A DNA stretch of 20,945 bases, taken from assembly GCA_041919675.1 (NCBI GenBank), contig JAYRTJ010000055.1, forward strand, positions 1 through 20,945, in the 5' to 3' direction. A program made the translations under genes and the position numbers. Within the stretch, counting starts at the first letter, position 1. The number at the start of each line of letters is the position of its first letter. This document shows, one piece after another, positions 8,122 through 15,022 of this stretch. This DNA comes from SHVO01 sp041919675 (GTDB lineage Bacteria > Pseudomonadota > Alphaproteobacteria > Rhodospirillales > Rhodospirillaceae). A model generated the notes under the pieces. It ran no database searches, was not told the DNA's origin, and was given only the letters and a program-made list of their open reading frames with translations.

Positions 8122-9489
8122 TCAACCAGCATTGTTGTAGAAGTCGTCTCTCAGCCAGAACGCTTTGAAGCCGTTACGCGTGCCATAGAACTCACCGAGC
8201 GCATCGCCGTTCACGTCGCCTGGCTTGTCGTTGAAGTAGGTGTAGACGGGCCGGCCACGGTACGCCCAAACGTGCATCGCGCCCGCCTGTCCTTGCACGG
8301 CGATCCGCCCCGTCATGGGATCGATGTCGATTGTCGTCCAAATTCTATTGGGCGACTTGGCGTCCGCGCGCGCCGGCACGTAGCGCCAGGTTTTCAAGCA
8401 TCGCGCGGCGTCCCCACCGCCGCACACCGCGAGCCTGAATTGCTGCGGTGTGGTCGGATGATCGCAGGCCAACTGATCAAGCGCATCGTCGCCGCAGGAA
8501 TAGAGATAGATGGTCTGACCATGTTCATCGGCCAGGACGATCCCGGCGTGACTGTCTCGCTCCGTGAAGCCGGCCGGAACCGCAGGCGCATGCATCGTGT
8601 AGACATTGTGCCACCCCGGCTCATCGCTGCCGATCTGGCTGCGCAGTTTCGGATCGTCGTTGTAGGTGTACAGCGGCCGGCCCCGGAACGCCCACTGGCG
8701 CACACCCTGCGAACGTTCGAACACCGTCCACTCTCCGTTCGGCTGAGCGGCCTTACCCGCCGGCACCGGCGTCCATTTCGCCAGACACTCCTTCACGCAG
8801 TTCGACGCATTGGCGCCGTCACCGTCCCAGCTATAAACGGAGTAGCCGTTCTGCATGACGATCATCCGTCCGCTGCCCACTTGGCGCACAGCGAAAGCCG
8901 GCGGCACGTTCGAACGAGGCGCGACGGGCTTGCGGATCGCCGGTTCATCGCCACCGCCGATCTTGCGGTTGCTGCCGCCGAGAACGTCACCGGCGCGCGC
9001 ATCAAGAACGGAGGTATAGAGCGGGTAGCCATCGTAAGCCCATTGCTTCGCGCCGTCACGGCGTTCAATGACGGACCACTTGCCGAGTTCCTGCGCGGTG
9101 GACGGCGCAAGTACCGGCGGCCACACCGCCTGGCAGCTGGGACGCTCGTCGACATCCGGCATGACGAGGCCGCCGGGATAGGGGCTCATGAGGCCCGAGC
9201 TCACGCGCTCGACTTTATCCGTGCAGTTGGACGGCGTATTCTTGCGGTCGCCCGCCTCGCCGTTGCGCAAACTCCGCGTCGGCCAGGAATACAACGTCTT
9301 GCCCGCGGCATCGACGAAGATCGGCCCTTCGAGTTCATTCACGATCACATTGAAGCCCGGCGGCATCGGCTCGGGCACGTAGCTCTCGATCTCGCGTGCG
9401 GTCTGCGCGGCCCCCACGCCCGACATTGCGCCTGACGCCGCGCACACGAGCGCCGCAATCACCGAAATCTCCGTCCACAGCTTTCTCAT
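8122..9489 (-). CDS. Secreted three-module COG4315/PF03640-type protein, cassette copy 1
   Basis: 455 residues with a signal peptide (cut near GVGAAQ). The mature protein has three diverged copies of the 'secreted repeat of unknown function' (PF03640/Lipoprotein_15 type). Module 1 covers about 46-171 (VDAAGKTLYSW, WPPVLAP, KQWAYDGYPLYT, AGDVLG). Module 2 covers about 200-280 (NGYSVYSWDGD, SNCVKECLAKWTPV, RQWAFRGRPLYTY). Module 3 covers about 305-446 (DEHGQTIYLYSCG, CLKTWRYV, VWAYRGRPVYTY). Cysteines at 89, 119, 231, 235, 332, 342, 356 and 364 recur at the same places in the second copy, implying conserved disulfides. PF03640 proteins are surface or periplasmic and have no settled function. 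ATG 9489 follows GGGAGGG four nt upstream and is preferred to ATG 9507, which has no such site. It is first gene of a four-gene minus-strand run with 26-, 11- and 35-nt gaps. Confidence 0.88.
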   Translation of the reverse strand: MRKLWTEISVIAALVCAASGAMSGVGAAQTAREIESYVPEPMPPGFNVIVNELEGPIFVDAAGKTLYSWPTRSLRNGEAGDRKNTPSNCTDKVERVSSGLMSPYPGGLVMPDVDERPSCQAVWPPVLAPSTAQELGKWSVIERRDGAKQWAYDGYPLYTSVLDARAGDVLGGSNRKIGGGDEPAIRKPVAPRSNVPPAFAVRQVGSGRMIVMQNGYSVYSWDGDGANASNCVKECLAKWTPVPAGKAAQPNGEWTVFERSQGVRQWAFRGRPLYTYNDDPKLRSQIGSDEPGWHNVYTMHAPAVPAGFTERDSHAGIVLADEHGQTIYLYSCGDDALDQLACDHPTTPQQFRLAVCGGGDAARCLKTWRYVPARADAKSPNRIWTTIDIDPMTGRIAVQGQAGAMHVWAYRGRPVYTYFNDKPGDVNGDALGEFYGTRNGFKAFWLRDDFYNNAG

Positions 9490-9697
9490 GCACCCTCCCA
9501 GGTCCATATGCGGCTGTTCTTCCGGCGCCGATTATGCGCGCGTCCGTCCGAAATGAGATGGGAAAATCGCACGCTGGGCCAGGTTTTTCGCGCAAAACCG
9601 CGTGTGTCCTTTCCTTCTTTGCATGAGTTTGTGAGAAGCGCTAATGATGCGCCGCACCCGCCCCCCGGCGGGCCAGAAGTCAGGACGAAGATCACCG
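9490..9697. other. Divergent intergenic region
   Basis: About 208 nt separate the left cassette (minus) from the hydrolase (plus), so promoters for both should lie here. CATAAT on the minus strand (9531-9536) could be a -10 for the four-gene run, but no consensus -35 accompanies it. No regulatory box of the TTGA-N6-TCAA type is seen. Confidence 0.3.
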
Positions 9698-10456
9698 ATG
9701 GAAGCGACCACGCACACCTTCACGGGCGCACACGGCGACGCCATGGCCTACCACGAGATGGGACCGGCGGACGGGCGCCCCGTCATCCTGATCCACGGTT
9801 TGTTTTCGAACGCGAAGGTCAATTGGATCAAATACGGCCACGCCGCCAAACTCGCGGACAAAGGCCGGCGCGTGATCATGCCGGACTTGCGCGCGCACGG
9901 TGAAAGCGCGCGCAGCCACAACGCCGCCGACTACACCATGGACATATTGGCCGACGACAATCTCGGACTGGTCGGCCAGCTTGGCTTACAGCCGGGTGAA
10001 TACGATCTCGGGGGTTATTCGCTCGGCGGGCGCACGACCGCGCGCATGCTGACGCGCGGCGCAAAGCCCGGTAAAGCCATGCTCGCAGGGATGGGACTCG
10101 AAGGCCTTCTCGATCTCGCCAATCGCGCCGACTTTTTCCGGCGCGTGCTTGAAGGCGCCGGCACGCATGAACGCTTTTCGAGCGAATGGATGGCCGAGGC
10201 CTTCCTGAAAACCACCGGCGGCGATGCGAAGGCGCTCCTGCTGCTGATCGGCAGTTTCCCATCGGTGTCGCGTGCCGCGCTCGCATCGTTGGAAATGCCG
10301 ATCATGGTGCTGACCGGCGCGCAGGATCACGACAACGGGTCCGCCCGCGCGCTTGCCGACGAACTTCCCAACGCCACCTACGTTGAAGTGCCCGGCAATC
10401 ACATGAGCGCGGTGACTCTCCCGGATTTGGGTAACGCCCTCGCGCGCTGGTTCTGA
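9698..10456 (+). CDS. Alpha/beta hydrolase
   Basis: 252 residues, typical for a small cytoplasmic alpha/beta hydrolase; no signal peptide. Visible family features are the oxyanion-hole motif HGLFSN (33-38), the nucleophile elbow GYSLGG with Ser108, a candidate acid in TGAQDHD (Asp210 or 212) and the catalytic His235 in GNHMS. A variable cap lies at about 130-190. The chain matches esterase/haloalkane-dehalogenase-like family members, but the presence of a Ser nucleophile argues for an esterase/lipase-like or C-C hydrolase activity and not a dehalogenase. Start ATG 9698 fits the family; the frame extends up to ATG 9644 without a ribosome site. It is divergent from the left cassette and followed by 190 nt before the OmpA gene, so likely a single-gene unit. 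Substrate unknown. Confidence 0.85.
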   Translation: MEATTHTFTGAHGDAMAYHEMGPADGRPVILIHGLFSNAKVNWIKYGHAAKLADKGRRVIMPDLRAHGESARSHNAADYTMDILADDNLGLVGQLGLQPGEYDLGGYSLGGRTTARMLTRGAKPGKAMLAGMGLEGLLDLANRADFFRRVLEGAGTHERFSSEWMAEAFLKTTGGDAKALLLLIGSFPSVSRAALASLEMPIMVLTGAQDHDNGSARALADELPNATYVEVPGNHMSAVTLPDLGNALARWF

Positions 10457-10646
10457 CGATTTCTACGACATAGCGTCTGAAGTTTTTCTCCCATTTGTCG
10501 TAACGCCCCTTCGATTGCGCGACGATCACGAGTCACGATGCACGCAACACGAGCGATTTACCCTGATCGGTTCAAAAATTTCGTCCTCACAATCGCCGCA
10601 TTTCGGAACGTTAATAGTCTCGGCGGGGCGATAGGAAGGAAAACCG

Positions 10647-11228
10647 ATGCAGAGATTCAAATCCGCGAAATTCGCAGCCGCGCTCATCGCCGTCAGCGCC
10701 CTTGGCCTCAGCGGCTGCGCCACCAAAAAATTTGTGAATGAGCAAGTGAGTCTGAGTGACTCGCGCACGCAAACACGGCTCGATCAACAGCAGACTCAGT
10801 TGAGCCAGCTCGATAAGACCGCCCAGGATGCGCTCAAACGCGCGACGGACGCCGGCAAGCTGGCGGAGGGAAAGTTCCTCTATTCGATGGTCCTGTCGGA
10901 TGACTCGATCAAATTCCCGCTCGATAGTTCAAAATTGTCTCCGGAGGCCGAGCAGCGTCTCTCGGTGTTCGTCGACAAGCTGAAGAGCGAGAACCGAAAC
11001 ATTTACCTGGAAATCCAGGGCCACACCGATGCTACCGGCGCCGACACGACCAACCAGCGTTTAGGAGAACAGCGTGCCGAGGCGGTGCGTGTGTTCATGA
11101 ACCGGCACGGCGTCCCGCTGAATCGCATGGCGACCATTTCTTACGGGGAAAAAGATCCCGTGGCCGACAACAAAACGCGCACCGGCCGGTCCGAGAACCG
11201 CCGCGTCGTGTTGATCGTGATGTCCTAG
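10647..11228 (+). CDS. OmpA-family peptidoglycan-binding outer-membrane lipoprotein
   Basis: 193 residues. An SPII signal ends in LSGC (lipidated Cys24). A short Gln/Asp-rich, probably coiled-coil stretch (about 35-72) spaces the lipid from an OmpA C-terminal domain (about 88-192). The domain shows FPLDSSKLSPEAEQRL, then IQGHTDATG with Asp128, NQRLGEQRAEAV with Arg143, and a closing GRSENRRVVLI. Asp128 and Arg143 correspond to the diaminopimelate-contacting residues of the family. It should tether the outer membrane to the cell wall, like Pal, but the Pal-specific Tol-operon neighbours are absent. The start has AGGAAGG 7-8 nt upstream. A strong terminator follows directly. It resembles other stand-alone OmpA lipoproteins. 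Confidence 0.9.
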   Translation: MQRFKSAKFAAALIAVSALGLSGCATKKFVNEQVSLSDSRTQTRLDQQQTQLSQLDKTAQDALKRATDAGKLAEGKFLYSMVLSDDSIKFPLDSSKLSPEAEQRLSVFVDKLKSENRNIYLEIQGHTDATGADTTNQRLGEQRAEAVRVFMNRHGVPLNRMATISYGEKDPVADNKTRTGRSENRRVVLIVMS

Positions 11229-11236
11229 CAGCTGTT

Positions 11237-11276
11237 GGGGCCGCGCCCGTTTTTCTCGGGGCGGCCCCATCTTTTT
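11237..11276. terminator. Intrinsic terminator between convergent OmpA and TonB-like genes
   Basis: GGGGCCGCGCCCG (11237-11249) pairs with CGGGGCGGCCCC (11257-11268) with one bulge around a T-rich loop, and ATCTTTTT follows on the plus strand. It starts 9 nt after the OmpA stop and ends beside the stop of the minus-strand gene. It terminates the OmpA transcript and could act on the convergent transcript too. Confidence 0.85.
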
Positions 11277-11278
11277 CG

Positions 11279-12061
11279 TTAGCGGTCCGCCGGGCTCTTC
11301 ACCAAACCCAACAGGTCCGACCAGCGCCACGTCTCGGCGCCGATGGCGAAGCGCGTGCCGTCTTGGAGAGACAAGCTCACCAGCCCCTGCATTTGTTTGG
11401 TGCGGCACGCTTCCGGGGCGAACGCCAATTCCCACAAAAGCGCCTGCCGCACCCCCGACAGGCCTCTGCCGTCCTGTTCGGCGGCCCGTACCCAATCGCC
11501 GTTCCACAACATCACCGCTTTGCCCGCACGACCCGCACGCACGACCGCGCTCTGCACCATGGGATCGCGGCGCAGCGCTTGTTGCAGGACGCGCGCTGTA
11601 TTGCAGCCGCCTGTGCCGCCTCCACCACCCGCGCCGTTCCCACCACCAATGCCCTCGCTGTCGGCGTTCACCGCGCCGGCGAGTTGTGAATCACTCATGA
11701 TGTCCGATGTATCGGGCACGTGCGGCTCGATCACTTCAACGGGTTCGTCCGCCGGAACCGGCGCCGGCGTGGGCTCCGGAACGGCGGCGGCTTCAGATGT
11801 GGTCTCGGCAATCTCTTGCGGCACGCCGCTCCCACCCGGCGGTCCGGGCGGGCCTGGAGGATCGGGGTCATCCTCCATCATGTTGACGATGATCTGCGAG
11901 GGCGCGGCATCCGGTGGATCGGGCCCGATCTGCAGCCACAGAAGCCCCGTCACCAGCGCGATATGGGCGGCGATACTCACAATCCAGCCGACGGAAAGTC
12001 CGTGCGGCTTCTGGGATTGTTCAGAACGCTCGTCTGAGAGGGAGCCTGCGCTTCTCGTCAT
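11279..12061 (-). CDS. Membrane-anchored, proline-rich TonB-like protein
   Basis: 260 residues with TonB architecture: a short cytoplasmic N-terminus, one membrane segment (about 23-45), a periplasm-spanning Pro/acidic region (about 47-120, with DPDPPGPPGPPGG), a Gly-rich hinge (138-152), and a C-terminal globular part (about 153-250). That last part (NTARVLQQALRRDP, VMLWNGDWVR, WELAFAPEACR, WRWSDLL) is not the classic TonB C-terminal fold; two cysteines (153 and 219) could pair. I recall similar proteins in alphaproteobacteria only as uncharacterised. It may energise the nearby TonB-dependent receptor, but ExbB/ExbD genes are absent here. ATG 12061 is chosen; GTG 12067 is equally possible, and neither has a good ribosome site. 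It follows the right-hand cassette by 96-102 nt with a strong hairpin between. Confidence 0.75.
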   Translation of the reverse strand: MTRSAGSLSDERSEQSQKPHGLSVGWIVSIAAHIALVTGLLWLQIGPDPPDAAPSQIIVNMMEDDPDPPGPPGPPGGSGVPQEIAETTSEAAAVPEPTPAPVPADEPVEVIEPHVPDTSDIMSDSQLAGAVNADSEGIGGGNGAGGGGGTGGCNTARVLQQALRRDPMVQSAVVRAGRAGKAVMLWNGDWVRAAEQDGRGLSGVRQALLWELAFAPEACRTKQMQGLVSLSLQDGTRFAIGAETWRWSDLLGLVKSPADR

Positions 12062-12113
12062 GTTCACAGAAGAACATGGCCGCGCGGCAAGAACGTGGCG
12101 AAATCGCCAAGTC

Positions 12114-12150
12114 CACGCGCTCCGCCGAACAGCCGTTCGCGGAGCGCGTG
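12114..12150. terminator. Strong intercistronic hairpin after cassette copy 2
   Basis: CACGCGCTCCGC (12114-12125) and GCGGAGCGCGTG (12139-12150) form a perfect 12-bp stem, and GAAC/GTTC inside the loop add four more pairs after a one-base bulge, leaving an AGCC tetraloop. It sits 13 nt after the stop of the minus-strand exported protein and 53 nt before the TonB-like start. No U-tract follows on the minus strand, so it may be an mRNA-stabilising or attenuating element instead of a full terminator. Confidence 0.6.
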
Positions 12151-12163
12151 TAAAGGGGGCGGC

Positions 12164-13264
12164 TTAACGCTCTGCCGGGGTTTGCGCCGGCTTATTGTCG
12201 GAGGCGATTTGTTTGCCGGCCGATTCCGGATGCTGGATGAAGACCTGCGTCATATTGAGCGTGATGGCCGATGACAGCGCCGTATTCTCACCGGTCTTCG
12301 GATCCGGATAGGCGTCCGCAACGCGGCGCATGGCCCAATAGAATTCCGGCGAGTCCAAACGGTCATAAGCCAGATGGTGCGTGGCGTAACCGTTGGTCCA
12401 GTCGAGCAGAGTGGCGACATCGAAATAGCCGCCCATCATGCCGTCGGCCTTCGTAGACGTCAGCGACAGGCGCAGTCTCATATCGCGGATCTGCAGCGCG
12501 CGCGGGTGACCGCCTTCGATCTGCCAGGCCCAGGTGATGTTCTTCTCGGGTTCGGTGATGAGCACGCCGCCTTCGATCTTGCCTTTCAGGTGCTGGATAA
12601 GCGGCTTGCCGTAACGTTCATCGACGCGCTGCGAGCCGCCCGGCGCGGCTTTTTCACCGGTCGCGTCGAGCAGGATCGGATCGCGGCCGCGCATGATCGT
12701 GACATCGACGCTCGGATCGTCGGCAAGGCTGTCGACGCCGGAAATCTCTATCATCATGCGATTGTATTGGAAGCCGCGCAGGAACTTGCTGGCGAACAAC
12801 TGCACCTGGCCGTCGGGACCGCGGAAGCCGGTGTTGCAGCCCGTGACGCGGTAGAAGGCGTTGTCGATGCCTTTCTCGCCTTCGGGGCTGGTGAAATCCT
12901 TCGGCCCCACTTTGCCATCGAGATTCAGGCCGAGCGCGGTGCTGCCCGACGTTTCGATATACGGGAACTGCGCCGGATGATCGGCCGGAAATGAATTGAG
13001 GCCTTCACGGGCGAGGATGGTGTCTTCCATCTTGCCGCCGGCCGGCCACAACGCCTTGAAGATCTCGCGCGGCCCATGCGGGTTCAGGCCTTGCGGGCAT
13101 TCCGCTTTGCCGTCGGCGGTCTGGTAGACCGAGAAGTGCGCGTCCGCGACCACATACCCGATGCGCCCGCCTTTGAGGGGCGCGGTTTCGTCGGCTTGCG
13201 CGGCGCCTGCGGCCATCAGCGCAAATAGCGACACGGTGGTAAAAGTCTTCGAAAGAATGCTCAT
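12164..13264 (-). CDS. Exported protein of unknown family, cassette copy 2
   Basis: 366 residues with a signal peptide (hydrophobic about 9-22, cut near AAQA-D). It is the paralogue of the product at 7010-8095 and shares its landmarks: GYVVADAHFSVYQT.DGK.ECPQG (36-59), LDGKVGPKDF (115-124), GEKGIDNAFYRVTGC (129-143), GFRGPDG (146-152), LKGKI..GVLITEP (226-239) and ADAYPDP.TG.NTA.SSA (317-333). Cysteines 56 and 143 match those of copy 1. The tail (about 346-366) is polar, Lys/Pro/Gln-rich and copy-specific. I recognise no enzyme motif. ATG 13264 has AAGGAAA about 6 nt upstream. It lies 27 nt after the COG4315-like gene, so both are co-transcribed. The persistent pairing with that gene suggests the two exported products work together. 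Confidence 0.85.
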   Translation of the reverse strand: MSILSKTFTTVSLFALMAAGAAQADETAPLKGGRIGYVVADAHFSVYQTADGKAECPQGLNPHGPREIFKALWPAGGKMEDTILAREGLNSFPADHPAQFPYIETSGSTALGLNLDGKVGPKDFTSPEGEKGIDNAFYRVTGCNTGFRGPDGQVQLFASKFLRGFQYNRMMIEISGVDSLADDPSVDVTIMRGRDPILLDATGEKAAPGGSQRVDERYGKPLIQHLKGKIEGGVLITEPEKNITWAWQIEGGHPRALQIRDMRLRLSLTSTKADGMMGGYFDVATLLDWTNGYATHHLAYDRLDSPEFYWAMRRVADAYPDPKTGENTALSSAITLNMTQVFIQHPESAGKQIASDNKPAQTPAER

Positions 13265-13291
13265 GCCTGTTTCCTTTTCGAATGTCGCCGC

Positions 13292-14659
13292 TCAGCCGCC
13301 GCGTCCGCCGAGATCGCGGATCCAGAACGCCTGATAACCGTTCCACCGGCCATGCCATTCACCGGTGTTGTTGCCGAGGAAATCACCCGGCGCCTTGTCC
13401 GGGGCGTAGGTGTAAACGGGACGATCGCGGTATGCCCAAACGTTCAGCGCGCCTTGCTGGTTAGGCTGCGCGCGGCGGCCGGTGTTGGGGTCGACCCACA
13501 CCGTGGACCAGAGACGGGACTCGCTCTTCGCGCCCGCGCTCGCCACGACATAGGGCCAGGTCCGCAGGCATTTCGCGACATCCTTATTGCCGCACACCGC
13601 GAAACGGTACTGCTGCGGGCTTTCCATGGTGTCGCAAGGCGTCATGTCGGCGGAGTCTTCGCCGCAGCTGTAGTAGTAGACCGTCTTGCCCTGACCATCG
13701 GCCAGCACATCGCCGTTCAGCGTCGCTTGGATCGTGAAGTCTTTGGGCGCCGCCGGTGCGGTCTGGGTGTAGACGTTATGCCAGCCGGGCACATCGCCGC
13801 CATCGAGCTTCGCGGCGGCTTCGTCCTCGGAATAGGTGTACAGCGGCTTCTTGCGGAAGGCCCACTGGCGCACGCCGAGACCACGCTCGACGATCGACCA
13901 TGCGCCTTGGGACTGCGCCGAATGCGGCGCAACGATCGGCAGCCACGTGCGGGCGCAATCATTCACGCAGTTGGATTTGTTTGGGCCGTCGCGGTCGGAC
14001 TCATAAACCGAATAACGCGTGTCGGTGAGCAGCATGCGTCCACGCACCGTTGAGATCACGCGAAAGCCGGGCGGGATCGCCGGCGGCGGACCGACCGGCT
14101 CGCGGGCCGCCGGCGCATCGCCGCGGCGCGACATTGTGCTGCCGCCGAGGACATCGCCGGCCACGCGGTCGAGGCTCGACGTGTACAGCGCGTGTTTGTC
14201 GTAGGCCCACTGCTTCTTGCCGTCATCGCGCGTGATGATCGTCCAGTTGCCAACGGGCTTGGCGTCATCGGCGGCGTACACCGGCGGCCAGTAGGCAATG
14301 CAGCTCACGCGCGTTTCAGGATCCGGCAGATCAAGGCCGCCCGGATAAGGGCTCATGAGACCGGCGCTCTTCAGCACCACCTTGTCGCCGCACACGGATT
14401 TATTTTCCGGATCGGCCGCGTAGCCGTTGCGCATGGCTTTGATGGGCCAGGTGTAGAGCGTCTTGCCCTTGGCGTCGGTGAACACCGGACCCTCGAGTTC
14501 GTTGACGGTCACCTGGAAGCCCGGCGGCATCGGGACGTTGACGTAGCTCTCCACGGCGCGGGCGCGGGCCGTGTCGGCCGCGAAGGAGGTCCCGGAATGA
14601 CCGACGGCAAACACGCTCACTGAAAAGAGGACGGCTGCCAAACGGAAGGTGTTCTTCAT
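13292..14659 (-). CDS. Secreted three-module COG4315/PF03640-type protein, cassette copy 2
   Basis: 455 residues, exactly the length of its paralogue at 8122-9489, with a signal peptide (cut near SFAADT). Modules: about 47-172 (TDAKGKTLYTWP, YWPPVYA, KQWAYDKHALYT, AGDVLG), about 199-280 (TRYSVYESDRDG, SNCVNDCARTWLPI, RQWAFRKKPLYTY) and about 306-446 (DGQGKTVYYYSCG, CLRTWPYV, VWAYRDRPVYTY, APGDFLG). Eight cysteines (90, 120, 231, 235, 332, 342, 356, 364) coincide with those of copy 1. Module 2 has lost most of the usual first half in both copies, so that loss predates the duplication. No function is established for this family; redox or metal-surface roles have been suggested only loosely. ATG 14659 has AAGGA 6 nt upstream. 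It heads the minus-strand run that continues to the TonB-like gene. Confidence 0.88.
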   Translation of the reverse strand: MKNTFRLAAVLFSVSVFAVGHSGTSFAADTARARAVESYVNVPMPPGFQVTVNELEGPVFTDAKGKTLYTWPIKAMRNGYAADPENKSVCGDKVVLKSAGLMSPYPGGLDLPDPETRVSCIAYWPPVYAADDAKPVGNWTIITRDDGKKQWAYDKHALYTSSLDRVAGDVLGGSTMSRRGDAPAAREPVGPPPAIPPGFRVISTVRGRMLLTDTRYSVYESDRDGPNKSNCVNDCARTWLPIVAPHSAQSQGAWSIVERGLGVRQWAFRKKPLYTYSEDEAAAKLDGGDVPGWHNVYTQTAPAAPKDFTIQATLNGDVLADGQGKTVYYYSCGEDSADMTPCDTMESPQQYRFAVCGNKDVAKCLRTWPYVVASAGAKSESRLWSTVWVDPNTGRRAQPNQQGALNVWAYRDRPVYTYAPDKAPGDFLGNNTGEWHGRWNGYQAFWIRDLGGRGG

Positions 14660-15022
14660 CCCCGGTCCTTATCTAAAGCGGGCGCGATCTCAGCGCCGAA
14701 CCACTTTATCACTGAAATCGAATAGGAATTTCACAGTCCTGTCAGGTTTTGTCGCACCGGAAACCCGTCCGTGGAAGCTCAATAACTCTTTAGATAAAGC
14801 AGCCGCCGCGGCGGCCCTATAGTATTGAGTAAATTCAACACGTTAGCGGGGAAGTCGGCAGGCCGCCCGCACGCTGTTTCAGAGGGGCAGCTTATATTCT
14901 TATCCCGTATCGCGGGTCTTACCCCAAGGCGGCGATGCGTTCCGCGGACATCGCGCGCGCCTCACTCAGTCCTCGCGTATCGCCTTCTAAAACTATAAAA
15001 CGCCCCCTCTCCGAGGCCGGCG
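14660..15022. other. Divergent intergenic region upstream of cassette copy 2 and the oxygenase
   Basis: 363 nt without a supported gene, holding promoters for both flanking genes. It contains a perfect TTGA-N6-TCAA box (14825-14838), a 10-bp inverted repeat TTATCTAAAG (14669-14678) / CTTTAGATAA (14788-14797), and an AT-rich patch with TATATT (14893-14898) that could be a -10 for the plus-strand oxygenase. Base composition is clearly lower in GC than the genes around it, as expected of a regulatory region. Confidence 0.5.
14825..14838. promoter_or_regulatory. FNR/FixK-type box upstream of the 2OG oxygenase and cassette copy 2
   Basis: TTGAGTAAATTCAA is a perfect TTGA-N6-TCAA palindrome, the core recognised by FNR/FixK/NnrR-type CRP-superfamily regulators. 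No -10 lies at class II spacing on either strand. If TATATT at 14893-14898 is the oxygenase -10, the box centre would be near -73, a class I-like position. It could equally act on the minus-strand cassette or be a repressor site. Confidence 0.5.

Larger units (their letters stand above)
7010..9489 (-). repeat. Duplicated two-gene cassette, left copy
   Basis: The gene pair (COG4315-like secreted protein, then unknown exported protein) recurs at 12164-14659 in identical order and strand with near-identical intergenic gaps (26 and 27 nt). The two COG4315-like products are each 455 residues and align almost without gaps. The DNA has diverged clearly, so this is an old duplication rather than a recent one. 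Confidence 0.9.
12164..14659 (-). repeat. Duplicated two-gene cassette, right copy
   Basis: Second copy of the pair found at 7010-9489, with the same order and strand. What follows each copy differs: copy 1 leads into the CXXCH toroid and VOC genes, copy 2 into the TonB-like gene. The duplication unit therefore appears to be the two genes alone. Confidence 0.9.

Noticed and set aside
6896..8140. 414-codon plus-strand open frame across the toroid and unknown-family genes
   Set aside because: Runs antisense over two convincing signal-peptide genes and their junction, has no recognisable motif, and shows the Arg/Val/Asp-rich composition of a shadow frame.
8272..9435. 387-codon plus-strand open frame opposite the left COG4315-like gene
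   Set aside because: Antisense to a protein with conserved repeats and a clear paralogue; composition is that of a shadow.
10464..10502. Inverted repeat TACGACA / TGTCGTA after the hydrolase gene
   Set aside because: Only 7 bp with a 25-nt spacer and no U-tract; too weak to call a terminator or operator.
10570..10582. CTGATCGGTTCAA upstream of the OmpA gene, resembling an FNR-type box
   Set aside because: The first half-site has a mismatch and the spacer is five, not six, nucleotides.
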